From contig CAIKZO010000078.1 in assembly GCA_903832005.1 (NCBI GenBank), forward strand, positions 1-64,000: a stretch of 64,000 nucleotides of DNA. The letters are read 5' to 3'. This document shows positions 27,036 through 35,841 of the stretch, one piece after another. This DNA comes from Enhydrobacter aerosaccus. Its GTDB lineage: Bacteria; Pseudomonadota; Alphaproteobacteria; Reyranellales; Reyranellaceae. The translations under genes and the position numbers were made by a program. The first letter of the stretch is position 1. Each line of letters opens with the position of its first letter. The notes under the pieces are model-generated. The model searched no databases. It saw only the letters and a list, made by a program, of their open reading frames with translations, and had not been told where the DNA came from.

Positions 27036-27912
27036 CGCTCCGTTCCTCGTAGGTCTCGAAGAAGCGATGGCCGCTGCCGCGCTGGTTCTCGTAGATCGAG
27101 CCCTGGTGGTCGGCGGCGGGCAGCGGCATGCGCACTGGTGCTGCCACGATGCGCGGTTCGACGCTTGGTTTGCCCAGCACCATGCGATCGTTGAAATCGT
27201 CGAAGTTGGAGACGCCCATCAGCGGCCAGGCGTCGGCGGCGGTGTATTCGTGCAGCAGCAGGCGGCGCTGGCGGTTGGAGCGATTGAGCGCGGAGCCATG
27301 CACCAGGCGCGCGTGATGGATGGTCATCGAGCCCGCCGGTCCCATCAGCGGCACGGCCTTCGACACGTCGACAGTGCTGGCCTGCGGATCGAACGCGCCG
27401 CAAAAGCGGCCACCGGCGTGGTGATCGAAGGTCGGACCATGATGCGAGCCCGGCACGACCATCAGCGGGCCGTTGTCGATGTCGCAGTCGTCGAGATAGA
27501 TGCCGGTGGCCAGCACATCGTCGTTGGTGTGCGGATAGAAGGCCCAGTCCTGGTGCCATTCGACCGGCGCGCCATAGCCCGCTGACTTCATGTTGAGCTT
27601 GCCGCCGTAGAACCGGATGTCGGGGCCAAGCAGGGCCGTCAGGATCGACGTGATCTTGGGATCGCGGGTGAGGGCGCGGAAGAAGGCGTAGCGCTTGAAG
27701 ATCGCGGGCTTCAGCCGCCGCACGCGCGGCAGGGCAGCACTATGGCTGGGCTCGAGATCGTAGAGATCGTCGTTGACGGTGACACCGCGCGCCTCTGCCA
27801 CGATGCCGTCGGTCAGCGAGCGCAATTCGGCGAGCTGCGCACCCTCGATCAGCCGCGGGATGACCAGGTAGCCGTCGCGCCGGTAGGTCTCGATCTGCTG
27901 GGCGGTAAGCAT
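27025..27912 (-). CDS. Phytanoyl-CoA dioxygenase family protein
   Basis: A 295-residue Fe(II)/2-oxoglutarate oxygenase of the PhyH family. The metal-binding H-x-D is in VEWHQDWAFYPHTNDD, the distal His in IHHARLVHGSALNRS, and the 2-oxoglutarate-binding Arg in NRQRRLLLHEY. I choose MLTAQQIETYRRDGY at 27912, a typical PhyH N-terminus, over an upstream in-frame ATG at 27927. Substrates in the family range from acyl-CoA to small metabolites, and the specific one is unknown. It is the first gene of the YceI/cytochrome b561 operon. Confidence 0.9.
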   Translation of the reverse strand: MLTAQQIETYRRDGYLVIPRLIEGAQLAELRSLTDGIVAEARGVTVNDDLYDLEPSHSAALPRVRRLKPAIFKRYAFFRALTRDPKITSILTALLGPDIRFYGGKLNMKSAGYGAPVEWHQDWAFYPHTNDDVLATGIYLDDCDIDNGPLMVVPGSHHGPTFDHHAGGRFCGAFDPQASTVDVSKAVPLMGPAGSMTIHHARLVHGSALNRSNRQRRLLLHEYTAADAWPLMGVSNFDDFNDRMVLGKPSVEPRIVAAPVRMPLPAADHQGSIYENQRGSGHRFFETYEERSVAR

Positions 27913-27956
27913 GCGAAACCATAGCACGAGTGCCCGGCATGGCCGATACTCACGGC

Positions 27957-28577
27957 ATGGTGACCCGCGCCCTGTTCCCGACGCTCCTTTTCCAGCGCTC
28001 CCTGAAGGGGCCGGGCTGGCCGCGCTTCAACCGGGACCTGGGCGACGAATGCCAGGCGCTGGCGGTATCCGATCCGGCCGGCCGGCGCTGGTCCGAAAAG
28101 AACTATGTGGGCGGCTACACGTCCTATGGTTCGCTCGACCGGCTGCACCTGGTTTCCCAGCTCTTCGCCGGCTTGCGCCGCCGCCTCGACCGGCACGTGA
28201 AGGACTTTGCCCACGAGCTGCACTACGACCTGTCTGGCCGCACCCTGGCCATGACCGATTGCTGGGTGAATGTGATGCCGGCGGGCGTGGCGCACTCTGG
28301 CCATTTGCATCCGACGTCCTTCATCAGCGGCACTTATTATGTGGCGATGCCCAGGGGCGCGGGTGCGCTCAAGGTCGAGGACCCGCGGCTGTCGCGCCAG
28401 ATGGCAGCACCTCCCCGACGGGGCGATGCTCCCAAGGCTTTTCAGGCCCACGTCAGCCTGCCGGCACGGGTGGGCGACGTGATCCTGTTCGAGAGCTGGC
28501 TGCGCCACGAGGTGCCGCCATCCCGGTACGAGGGCGAACGGATCTCTGTCAGCTTCAATTATGCCTGGTCGTCATGA
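27957..28577 (+). CDS. TIGR02466-type 2OG-Fe(II) oxygenase family protein
   Basis: About 206 residues. The protein shows the hallmarks of the TIGR02466 group of putative 2-oxoglutarate-Fe(II) oxygenases: LFPTLLFQRSL near the start, SYGSLDRLHL, DCWVNVMPAGVAHSGHLHPT (with the H-x-H iron region), SGTYYVAMP, and a C-terminal LFESWLRHEVPPSRYEGERISVSFNY holding distal His and Arg. Two in-frame ATGs (27939 and 27957) are possible; neither has a good ribosome site, and I use the second. Its stop overlaps the next gene's ATG. Confidence 0.82.
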   Translation: MVTRALFPTLLFQRSLKGPGWPRFNRDLGDECQALAVSDPAGRRWSEKNYVGGYTSYGSLDRLHLVSQLFAGLRRRLDRHVKDFAHELHYDLSGRTLAMTDCWVNVMPAGVAHSGHLHPTSFISGTYYVAMPRGAGALKVEDPRLSRQMAAPPRRGDAPKAFQAHVSLPARVGDVILFESWLRHEVPPSRYEGERISVSFNYAWSS

Positions 28578-28975
28578 GGGCCTGCTGGCTGGCGCTCCTC
28601 GCGATCCTGGCTGCAATGCCGGCACTCGCCGATTGTCCGATGGACCTGGGACGCGGCACCGGCATCGTCGTCTTCTCCGAACATTTCATCATCGCGCTGC
28701 GTCCCGAGCCGCTGCGCATTGCGGTGGGTGAGCCGTTCGCGCTGATCCTCAATGTCTGCACCAAGGGCAATGAGCCCGCCGAACTGGTGAGCATTGACGC
28801 CCAGCTCGACGAGAAGAACGTGATCGACAGCGTGCCCAAGATCGTCGCCGGCCAGGATGGCCGCTATCGCGCCGAAGGGATCGTGCTGACCGCACCCGGA
28901 TCATGGGAAGTGGGCTTCAACGTGAAGAGCGGCAAGGACGAGGAACGGCTGACCCACGACCTCGTGGTGAACTAG
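28574..28975 (+). CDS. Small exported protein, YtkA/FixH-like fold suspected
   Basis: A 133-residue protein with a signal peptide (MRACWLALLAILAAMPALAD). The mature part, with LRIAVGEPFALILNVC, DGRYRAEGIVLTAPGSWEVGFNV and a C-terminal THDLVVN, resembles YtkA-like or FixH-like immunoglobulin-type domains. Those are found in metal- or redox-related envelope proteins. The ATG overlaps the TGA of the upstream oxygenase gene, so it is coupled to it. It ends next to the convergent ruvX gene. Family assignment is tentative. Confidence 0.7.
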   Translation: MRACWLALLAILAAMPALADCPMDLGRGTGIVVFSEHFIIALRPEPLRIAVGEPFALILNVCTKGNEPAELVSIDAQLDEKNVIDSVPKIVAGQDGRYRAEGIVLTAPGSWEVGFNVKSGKDEERLTHDLVVN

Positions 28976-29452
28976 CTACTTCAGGCGGGCGAGGGCGCTT
29001 TCCAGGATCCACGCCGCCGCGGCGGCATCGACGCGCTCGGCGCGCTTGGCGCGGGTCATGTCGTAGTCGTCGATCATGCCGCGTGTGACGGCCGCCGTGC
29101 TCATGCGCTCGTCCTGGAACAGGGCGGGAAGGGCGGCCAGCGCGGGGCCGCCGTGATTGGCGATGTTGGTGGCGAACTGGCGCACCGACTGGCAGCGCGG
29201 GCCCTCGGTGCCGTCCATGTTGAGCGGCAGGCCGATCACCAGCGCCTTGATCTCGTACTTCTTCGTGAGTTCGCCCAGCGCCGTGAGGTCGGCGGCGAGC
29301 TTGGTGCGCTTCAAGGTGGTGAGCGGGGTCGCCAGAAGGCGGGTCACGTCGGAGGTGGCGAGACCGATCGTCTTGGATCCGACGTCGAGCGCCATCAGTC
29401 GGCCCTCGCGCACAAGGAGGCCCTTCAGCTCGGGAAAGTCGACGATCGCCAT
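28976..29452 (-). CDS. ruvX: Putative pre-16S rRNA nuclease / Holliday junction resolvase-like YqgF
   Basis: A 158-residue RNase H-fold protein: MALDVGSKTIGLATSD with the first catalytic Asp, ALVIGLPLNMDGTEG, LFQDERMSTAAV with the acidic Glu, and the final Asp in RVDAAAAAWILE. YqgF/RuvX is an essential nuclease, shown in E. coli to process the 5' end of 16S rRNA. Length is normal apart from about 18 extra N-terminal residues. It lies three genes before gatA, and in many alphaproteobacteria ruvX is close to gatCA or pyrB. Confidence 0.94.
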   Translation of the reverse strand: MAIVDFPELKGLLVREGRLMALDVGSKTIGLATSDVTRLLATPLTTLKRTKLAADLTALGELTKKYEIKALVIGLPLNMDGTEGPRCQSVRQFATNIANHGGPALAALPALFQDERMSTAAVTRGMIDDYDMTRAKRAERVDAAAAAWILESALARLK

Positions 29453-29502
29453 CAGGCGCGGTTATAAGCTGACAGAAGCGACAGGCAAGGTAAGTTCAAG
29501 CC

Positions 29503-32031
29503 GTGAACAACTTCGTCTACGCACTGCTGGCGATCGCGATGGTGCTGACCCTCGTCAGCCTCCTCGTGCCATTGGCCGAGCGCCTGCGGCTGCCGCACAC
29601 CGTGCTGCTGGCGATCGCCGGCATGGGGCTGGGCTTCGCCGGCGCCTGGGCGGTGGATGGGCACACCGGTGGCATTGTCGGCGATATTTTCATTGGCCTG
29701 ACGAGGCTCGAGCTGCGGACCGAGCTGTTCCTGCCGATCTTCCTGCCGCCGCTGCTGTTCAATGCCGGCCTCACGATCGACGTGCGGCGCCTGTTCGACG
29801 AGATCTTTGCCGTCCTGCTGCTGGCGATCGTGGCGGTGCTGGTGTGCATCGGCGTCGTGGCGGCGGTGGTGCATGGGGCGACCGGTGTCGACCTCGTCGT
29901 CTGCCTGCTGTTGGGCGCGATCGTCTCGACCACCGATCCGGCGGCCGTGATCGGCATCTTCCGCGACGTCGGCGCGCCCAAGCGTCTGTCGATCCTGGCC
30001 GAAGGCGAATCGCTGCTGAAAGATGCCGTCGCCATCTCGACCTTCGCCTTCGTGATCGAGATATTGGTCGAACGCTCGATGCCCGGAGGCGGCCACGTCT
30101 CGGCCGACCTGACCGGGCCGATCCTGCATTTCCTGCGCGAGTTCGGCTTCGGCATCCTGTTCGGCTTCGCGATCGCGCGCGTGGCCATGTTCATCCTGCC
30201 GCGGCTGAACGATTCGGAAGCGGCGATCGCGTCGGTGACCGTCAGCCTCTGCTATCTCAGTTACGCGGTGGCCGAACATTATCTCCACATCTCCGGCGTC
30301 GTGTCCGTGGTGGTGGCGGCGCTCACGGTCGCCGCCTACGGGCCGACGCACCTGCATCCCAGCCAGTGGAACGCGCTGCGCCAGGTCTGGACGCAGCTCG
30401 AGTTCTGGAGCAACTCGCTGATCTTCATCCTGGCCTCGATGGTGGCAGCCAATGTGCTGCCGCAGATCAGCTGGCAGTATGTCGTGGGCGTGGCTGCCGT
30501 GACCGCCGGTGCGATGGTGGCGCGCATCCTGGTCGTGTTCGGCATGTTGCCGTTCCTCGAGGCGACGCGCCTCGTCCAGCCGGTCGACAGCCGCTACAAG
30601 GTGATCCTGGTCTGGGGCGGACTGCGCGGCGCCGTCACCATCGTGTTGGCCATGGTGGTCGCGACCGACCATCGCTTGCCCCCCGACGTCCGACAATTCT
30701 CCGCCGTGATCGCCACGCTGTTCGTGATGTTCACCCTGTTCGTGAATGCGACGACCCTGGGCGTGGTGATGCGTATCCTGGGCCTCGATAAGCTGACGCG
30801 GGTCGAGCTCGCGCTGCGCGACCGTGTGCTGGCGCTGTCGCGGGTCAATGTCGCGCGCCAGATCCAGGAGATCATGCGCACCCACAACGAGCGCATCGAA
30901 GGCCTCGACGTCGACCCGGCCTCGGCCGGCGAGCCCGAGATCGAAGCGCCGCCGGCCGAACTGGCGCTGGAACTCGATGAGCGGTTGAAGGTCGGCCTGC
31001 TCACTTTGTCGTCGCAGGAGAAGGAGCTCTATTTCTCGCTGTTCGACCAGCAGACGCTGTCGCGTCGCATGGTGGCGGTACTGACCGCGCGCGCCGACCG
31101 GCTGATCGACGCGGTGCGCGACCGCGGCGTCGAGGGCTATGAGGACACGGCGCACGGCTTCGCGCTGCCGTCGATGGCCTTCCGGTCGGCCCTCTGGCTG
31201 CATCGCAACCTCGGCTTCGAGCGCGCGCTGACCGACCAGCTCGCCGATCGCTTCGAGATCCTGATGGTGTCGCAGGATGTGCTGGCCGATGTTGCCGCCT
31301 TCAACAACAACGCCGTCGCCGATCTCCTGGGCGCGGAAGCGGCGGCGCGGCTTGGCCTCGTGATCAAGGACCGGCAGCAGCTGGTCGACCAGGCCCTGAG
31401 GGCGCTGTCGCTGCAGTATCCCGGTTATGCCGACTCGGTGAAGCAGCGCGAGCTCGAACGTGCCGCGATCCGGTTCGAATCGCTCGAATATTCGCGACGC
31501 CTCGACGAATCGATCATCAGTCGCGAGGTCTACTCAAACCTGCGCGACGAGTTGAACAAGCGTCGCCGCGATGTGATCGACCGGCCACCGCTCGACCTCG
31601 GCCTCGAACTGGTCAAGATGATCAGCAAGGTCTCGCTGTTCGCCGCCCTCGACGACGACGCGGTCCGCGAAGTCGGCCGCCGGCTGCGTGCCCTGGTGGC
31701 GATGCCCGGCGAGAAGATCATCGCAGTCGGCGGCAAGCCGGACGCGATGTACTTCATCGCCGCCGGCGACGTGACGGTTCGCACCACCAGTGGGCCGGTG
31801 GTGCTGAAGGAGGGCGATTTCTTCGGCGAGATGGGGCTGCTCGATTCGCGGCCGCGCAATGCCGACGTGGTCTCGAACGGCTATTGCCACCTGCTGGTGC
31901 TGCGTCGGAGGGATTTCGACGCGTTGTTGGCCAAGCGGCCCTCGATGCGGGCCGAGATCCAGGCTGTGGCGGCCCAGCGCATGGCCGACATGCCCTCCAC
32001 CTGGGAGATGCGCGACCGCGTTGCCCGCTAG
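29503..32031 (+). CDS. CPA1-type Na+/H+ antiporter with C-terminal cyclic-nucleotide-binding domain
   Basis: This 842-residue protein has three parts. A CPA1 transporter domain (about residues 1-420, twelve or so helices) contains TTDPAAV at 143-149. A long cytosolic helical region (about 430-690) follows. A cyclic-nucleotide-binding beta-barrel (about 700-825) shows GEKIIAVGGKPDAMYFI and FFGEMGLLDSRPRNADV. This is the architecture of SOS1-like exchangers, exporting Na+ (or moving K+) in exchange for protons. At the usual Asn-Asp ion site of CPA1 proteins it reads ESLLKDAVAI (Lys173-Asp174), an odd substitution. Ligand control by cAMP or cGMP is inferred from the domain alone. Confidence 0.9.
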   Translation: MNNFVYALLAIAMVLTLVSLLVPLAERLRLPHTVLLAIAGMGLGFAGAWAVDGHTGGIVGDIFIGLTRLELRTELFLPIFLPPLLFNAGLTIDVRRLFDEIFAVLLLAIVAVLVCIGVVAAVVHGATGVDLVVCLLLGAIVSTTDPAAVIGIFRDVGAPKRLSILAEGESLLKDAVAISTFAFVIEILVERSMPGGGHVSADLTGPILHFLREFGFGILFGFAIARVAMFILPRLNDSEAAIASVTVSLCYLSYAVAEHYLHISGVVSVVVAALTVAAYGPTHLHPSQWNALRQVWTQLEFWSNSLIFILASMVAANVLPQISWQYVVGVAAVTAGAMVARILVVFGMLPFLEATRLVQPVDSRYKVILVWGGLRGAVTIVLAMVVATDHRLPPDVRQFSAVIATLFVMFTLFVNATTLGVVMRILGLDKLTRVELALRDRVLALSRVNVARQIQEIMRTHNERIEGLDVDPASAGEPEIEAPPAELALELDERLKVGLLTLSSQEKELYFSLFDQQTLSRRMVAVLTARADRLIDAVRDRGVEGYEDTAHGFALPSMAFRSALWLHRNLGFERALTDQLADRFEILMVSQDVLADVAAFNNNAVADLLGAEAAARLGLVIKDRQQLVDQALRALSLQYPGYADSVKQRELERAAIRFESLEYSRRLDESIISREVYSNLRDELNKRRRDVIDRPPLDLGLELVKMISKVSLFAALDDDAVREVGRRLRALVAMPGEKIIAVGGKPDAMYFIAAGDVTVRTTSGPVVLKEGDFFGEMGLLDSRPRNADVVSNGYCHLLVLRRRDFDALLAKRPSMRAEIQAVAAQRMADMPSTWEMRDRVAR

Positions 32032-32083
32032 GGGCAAACCGGGTACTAACCGCGCCGAATCTGCTGTTTTCCGGAGTTTCCGC

Positions 32084-32401
32084 ATGTCGCTCGACAAGGA
32101 CACGGTGGCGCGTATCGCGCGGCTGGCCCGTCTGAAGGTGCCCGAGGAAGAGCTCGTCCCGCTGGCGGGCGAGCTGTCGGGAATTTTTGCCTGGATCGAG
32201 CAACTGAACGAAGTCGACACCAATAACGTCGAGCCTTTGTCGTCGGTCTCCGACGTGACGCTGCCGATGCGCGCCGACAAGGTGACCGACGGCGGTGTTG
32301 CCGAGAAGGTTCTGGCCAACGCGCCGGGTGGCGCCGTCTACATCGATCCGATGGACAAGAACGCCGGCGGCTTCTTCACCGTGCCGAAAGTGGTGGAGTA
32401 G
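32084..32401 (+). CDS. gatC: Asp-tRNA(Asn)/Glu-tRNA(Gln) amidotransferase subunit C
   Basis: A 105-residue protein beginning MSLDKDTVARIARLARLKV, then FAWIEQLNEVDTNNVEPLSS, MRADKV and a C-terminal FFTVPKVVE. These are the conserved elements of GatC, the small subunit that wraps the GatA-GatB interface. The ATG at 32084 is chosen from this alignment. gatA follows after 3 bases. gatB, normally next, is 16 kb downstream. Confidence 0.95.
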   Translation: MSLDKDTVARIARLARLKVPEEELVPLAGELSGIFAWIEQLNEVDTNNVEPLSSVSDVTLPMRADKVTDGGVAEKVLANAPGGAVYIDPMDKNAGGFFTVPKVVE

Positions 32402-32404
32402 ACC

Positions 32405-33877
32405 ATGGCTGCTCTCACCGACCTCACGCTCGCCCAGCTCACCGCGGCGATGGCCAGGAAAGAGGCCAGCGCCCTCGAGGTGGCCGACGCGCACCTGAAG
32501 AAGCTCGACGAGCATCGCGCGCTCAATGCGTTCATCACCGAGACGCCGGACAAGGCGCGCGAGATGGCGAAGGCCTCCGACGCGCGCCGCGCGAAGGGTG
32601 AGGCGGGTCTGCTCGAAGGCGTGCCGCTCGCCATCAAGGATCTCTTCTGTACCGAAGGCGTGCAGACGACGGCGGCGAGCCAGATCCTCAAGGGCTTTAT
32701 CCCGCAGTACGAGAGCACCGTGACGTCCAACCTCTGGAAGGCGGGCGCCACGATGGTCGGCAAGACCAACCTCGACGAGTTCGCGATGGGCTCGTCGAAC
32801 ATGACCAGCCACTTCGGCGGCGTCGAGAACCCGTGGAAGCGCAAGGGCGACAACCGCAAGCTCGTGCCGGGCGGCTCGTCCGGTGGCTCGGCCGCGGCGG
32901 TCGCGGCCTACATGGTGCCGGGCAGCACCGGCACCGACACCGGCGGCTCGATCCGCCAACCCGCATCGTTCTGTGGCATCGTCGGCATGAAGCCGACCTA
33001 CGGCCGCTGCTCGCGCTGGGGCGTCGTGGCTTTTGCCAGCTCGCTCGACCAGCCCGGTCCGTTTGCGCGCACCGTCGAAGACACCGCGTTGATGCTGCAG
33101 GCGATGTCGGGTCACGATCCGAAGGACTCGACCTCCGCGCCGCTGGCGGTGCCGGACTTCGCCGCGGCCGCGCGCAATCCCGACATCAAGGGACTGCGCG
33201 TGGGCATTCCGAAGGAATATCGCGTCGAGGGCACGGCGCCCGAGATCACCGCGCTCTGGGACAAGGGCATGGAGATGCTGAAGGCCGCGGGCGCGACCGC
33301 GGTCGAGGTCTCGCTGCCGCACACCAAGTACGCGCTTCCGGCCTATTACATCGTGGCGCCGGCCGAGTGTTCGTCGAACCTCGCGCGCTACGACGGCGTG
33401 CGGTACGGGCTGCGCGTGCCGGGCAAGGACCTGACCGACATGTACGAGGGCACGCGTGGCGCGGGCTTCGGCAAGGAAACGCGCCGCCGCATCATGATCG
33501 GCACCTACGTGCTCTCCGCGGGCTACTACGACGCCTACTACCGCAAGGCCCAGCAGATCCGCCAGCTCATCGCCCGCGACTTCAAGCAGGCCTTCGAGAC
33601 GTGCGACGTGCTGCTGACGCCGACCGCGCCGACCGCCGCCTTCGCCGCGGGCGACAAGATGGACGATCCGGTGACCATGTATCTCAACGACATGTTCACC
33701 ATCCCCGCCTCGATGGCGGGCCTGCCGGGCATCTCCGTGCCGGCGGGCATGGACAAGGACGGCCTGCCGCTCGGCCTGCAGATCCTCGGCCGCGCCTTCG
33801 ACGAGGAGACCGTGCTGAAGGCGGGCGCCGCGCTCGAGAAGGCAGCGGGCTTCCAGGGACGCGCGGCGGGCTACTAG
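32405..33877 (+). CDS. gatA: Asp-tRNA(Asn)/Glu-tRNA(Gln) amidotransferase subunit A
   Basis: A 490-residue amidase-signature enzyme releasing ammonia from glutamine for transfer to mischarged Glu-tRNA(Gln) or Asp-tRNA(Asn). The catalytic Ser-cisSer-Lys set is visible: Lys in [13 protein letters not shown], the Ser-rich [15 protein letters not shown], and [14 protein letters not shown] with the nucleophile. Also typical are [11 protein letters not shown] and [23 protein letters not shown]. It follows gatC by 3 bases. The gene pair lacks gatB at its usual place; a 234-base structured intergenic region and accessory genes follow instead. Confidence 0.97.
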   Translation: MAALTDLTLAQLTAAMARKEASALEVADAHLKKLDEHRALNAFITETPDKAREMAKASDARRAKGEAGLLEGVPLAIKDLFCTEGVQTTAASQILKGFIPQYESTVTSNLWKAGATMVGKTNLDEFAMGSSNMTSHFGGVENPWKRKGDNRKLVPGGSSGGSAAAVAAYMVPGSTGTDTGGSIRQPASFCGIVGMKPTYGRCSRWGVVAFASSLDQPGPFARTVEDTALMLQAMSGHDPKDSTSAPLAVPDFAAAARNPDIKGLRVGIPKEYRVEGTAPEITALWDKGMEMLKAAGATAVEVSLPHTKYALPAYYIVAPAECSSNLARYDGVRYGLRVPGKDLTDMYEGTRGAGFGKETRRRIMIGTYVLSAGYYDAYYRKAQQIRQLIARDFKQAFETCDVLLTPTAPTAAFAAGDKMDDPVTMYLNDMFTIPASMAGLPGISVPAGMDKDGLPLGLQILGRAFDEETVLKAGAALEKAAGFQGRAAGY

Positions 33878-33896
33878 TTTTTCCGGGGTGGCCCAG

Positions 33897-33917
33897 TTTC
33901 CATTAAAGAAATGGAAA
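33897..33917. other. Perfect A/T-rich hairpin after gatA
   Basis: TTTCCATT (33897-33904), loop AAAGA, AATGGAAA (33910-33917) forms an 8-base perfect stem 20 bases after the gatA stop. No T tract follows on either strand, so it may stabilise the 3' end of the gatCA message rather than terminate it. Confidence 0.5.
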
Positions 33918-34005
33918 AATAATGGGAATTGGAGGAGCGGAGGGTTTTGTACCGCTCTTGATCCGGCCCGCAGTCCGGCGTCTCCAACGGTCCCCGCGCT
34001 TGGAT

Positions 34006-34035
34006 GCATTTTGGCCGCGGCAGCGGTCAAAATGC
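34006..34035. other. 13-base-pair hairpin in the gatA downstream region
   Basis: GCATTTTGGCCGC (34006-34018), loop GGCA, GCGGTCAAAATGC (34023-34035). The single mismatch is a G-T that forms a G-U pair only in plus-strand RNA, hinting the structure works in a rightward transcript. It could be a transcript end without T tract, a leader element of the FAD oxidoreductase gene, or a small repeat. Confidence 0.55.
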
Positions 34036-34053
34036 GCGGGTCCGGGTCCCCGC

Positions 34054-34086
34054 AATATATATTGCATTATTCGCAATAAATGTCCA
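34054..34086 (-). promoter_or_regulatory. Minus-strand promoter-like copy of the gatB promoter/operator
   Basis: On the minus strand TGGACA (34086-34081), 17 bases, then AATATA (34063-34058; overlapping TATATT). The spacer contains TTGC-GAATAAT-GCAA, and the segment GACATTT(A)TTGCG is shared with the gatB promoter at 49806. It points away from the FAD oxidoreductase and back into the gatA downstream region, where no minus-strand gene is visible; it could drive an unrecognised RNA or be a relic of rearrangement. Confidence 0.45.
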
Positions 34087-34111
34087 GCGAATTCTGCAGC
34101 AAACTGAGCAG

Positions 34112-35182
34112 ATGCCCAAACGCATCGTGATCTGCGGCGGCGGCGCCATCGGCACGGCGATCGCCTATTTCCTCTGCAGCCGCGGCGCGGAGCCGATCGT
34201 GGTTGAGCGCAACGCCGTGGGCGGCGCCGCGTCCGGGAAATCGGGCGGCTTCCTCGCCTACGATTGGTGCCGTGGCACGCCGGTCGATCGCCTCGCGCGG
34301 CGGAGCTTCCAACTTCATGCCGGACTCGCCGAGGAACTTGGCAATCCGTGGGGCTATCGGCGACTCGAAACCTTCGCCGGTCACGCGTCCGCCGGCGTCG
34401 ACTATGTCGGCGCGCCGGGACGGGGATGGCTTTCTCCGAGCGTGGCGTTGACCGGTCAGATCGGTTCGCCGGACACAACGGCGTTGGTCGAGCCGCATGC
34501 ATTCACGACCGGCCTGATGCGCGCCGCCGAGGCGAACGGCGCGACGCTGCAACACGGCACGGTCGCGGGGCTCGTGCGTGAGGCCGATGGCACGGTGCGC
34601 GGCGTCGAACTCGACACCGGCGAAACGATCGAAGGTGATGCTGTGGTCATCGCCATGGGGCCGTGGTCGATCCTGGCGTCGAACTGGCTGCCACTGCCTC
34701 CGGTCTACGGCTTCAAGGGACATAGCCTGGTCTTTCGCACCGGCGATGCCATTCCGGCAGAGGCGCTCTTCCTTGAGTACCAGGAAGAGAGCGGCGAAGT
34801 GCTCACGCCGGAGGTCTTCGCGCGTGCCGACGGAACGGTCTGGGCCTGCGCGGTCTCCAGTACGTCGCCGTTGCCGATCGACCCGGCGCGTGTGACGGCG
34901 GACGAGGGTGCGCACGAGCGCCTCGAACGGCTGTGCCGCAGCCTGTCGCCGGTCATCGCCGCGGCGCCGATCGTGGCGCGGCAGGCGTGCTTCCGGCCGG
35001 TCACCGAGAACGGTGTGCCGATGATCGGGCGGGTGCCCGGCGTCGAGGGCGCCTATGTCGCGACCGGCCACAGCGTCTGGGGCATGCTCAACGCGCCCGC
35101 TACCGGCGAGGCGATGGCCGAGTTGATTCTCGATGGCGCGACCCGGCACGTCGATCTGGCGAGGTTCGCGCCGCGGCGTTAG
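34112..35182 (+). CDS. FAD-dependent oxidoreductase (D-amino-acid oxidase family)
   Basis: A 356-residue DAO-family flavoenzyme. The N-terminal dinucleotide-binding motif is GGGAIGTAIAYFL, with the acidic end in IVVERNAVGGAASGKSGG. A middle substrate domain follows, and the C-terminal FAD region reads GVPMIGRVPGVEGAYVATGHSVWGMLNAP. Relatives oxidise glycine, sarcosine, D-amino acids or related amines to imines. I start it at 34112 (MPKRIVICG); the frame could extend to 34004 but only through the structured intergenic DNA. It is followed after 9 bases by a LysE exporter. Together with the D-aminoacylase-like gene further on, amino acid or amine metabolism is suggested. Confidence 0.88.
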   Translation: MPKRIVICGGGAIGTAIAYFLCSRGAEPIVVERNAVGGAASGKSGGFLAYDWCRGTPVDRLARRSFQLHAGLAEELGNPWGYRRLETFAGHASAGVDYVGAPGRGWLSPSVALTGQIGSPDTTALVEPHAFTTGLMRAAEANGATLQHGTVAGLVREADGTVRGVELDTGETIEGDAVVIAMGPWSILASNWLPLPPVYGFKGHSLVFRTGDAIPAEALFLEYQEESGEVLTPEVFARADGTVWACAVSSTSPLPIDPARVTADEGAHERLERLCRSLSPVIAAAPIVARQACFRPVTENGVPMIGRVPGVEGAYVATGHSVWGMLNAPATGEAMAELILDGATRHVDLARFAPRR

Positions 35183-35191
35183 GGTGCTGAG

Positions 35192-35803
35192 ATGTCGATC
35201 GAAACCTACGCGGCCTATTTCCTCGCCTGCCTCGTGATTGTCATTGTGCCCGGACCGACGGTGACGTTGATCGTCGCCAACAGCCTGCGCCATGGCACGC
35301 GCGCCGGCATCCTCAACATGCTGGGCACCCAACTGGGCGAAGCGGCGATCATCACCGTCGTCGGTATCGGTCTCTCGTCGGTGATCGAGGCAATGGGAGT
35401 CTGGTTCGACTGGGTACGCCTCGCGGGTGCGGCTTACCTGATCTGGCTGGGTTGGAAGATGATCCGCGCGTCCGGCGCATCGACCGACGGTGCCGCGCCC
35501 AAGGCACCGCGCGGCGGCTTTGTGATGCAAGCCTGCATCGTGGCACTCAGCAATCCCAAGACGCTGCTGTTCTTTGGCGCATTCTTTCCCCAGTTCATCG
35601 ATCCGTCGCGCGATTACACCACGCAGATCGTGATCATGGGACTCATTGCCATGACGATCTCGGCGATTTCCGACAGTGCCTACGCGCTCGCCTCGGGCCG
35701 CGCCGGGCGCGCGCTTTCCGCCCAGCGGGTGCGGCTGCTGTCGCGGCTGAGCGGCGGCTTCCTGATCGGCGGCGGAGCGTGGCTGGCGCTTTCGCGCCGC
35801 TAG
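35192..35803 (+). CDS. LysE-family amino acid exporter
   Basis: A 203-residue inner-membrane protein with about six hydrophobic helices. It has the LysE/RhtB hallmarks VIVPGPTVTLIVANSLRHGTRAG near residues 17-39 and SNPKTLLFFGAFFPQFIDP after the middle. The family exports amino acids such as lysine, threonine, homoserine or cysteine derivatives, driven by proton exchange. It starts 9 bases after the FAD oxidoreductase stop and is likely cotranscribed, perhaps removing excess substrate or product. Confidence 0.92.
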   Translation: MSIETYAAYFLACLVIVIVPGPTVTLIVANSLRHGTRAGILNMLGTQLGEAAIITVVGIGLSSVIEAMGVWFDWVRLAGAAYLIWLGWKMIRASGASTDGAAPKAPRGGFVMQACIVALSNPKTLLFFGAFFPQFIDPSRDYTTQIVIMGLIAMTISAISDSAYALASGRAGRALSAQRVRLLSRLSGGFLIGGGAWLALSRR

Positions 35804-35841
35804 CAATCCGGTACACTCCCGGCAAAACCCGGGAGTGAAAC

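Noticed and set aside
31754-34030. 758-residue minus-strand frame opposite gatC/gatA
   Set aside because: Low-complexity shadow translation with no family signature.
34054-34086. Classical Fur box
   Set aside because: Half-sites resemble TTGCGAAT but the spacing is two bases short of the 17-base inverted repeat expected; treated as an unassigned operator.
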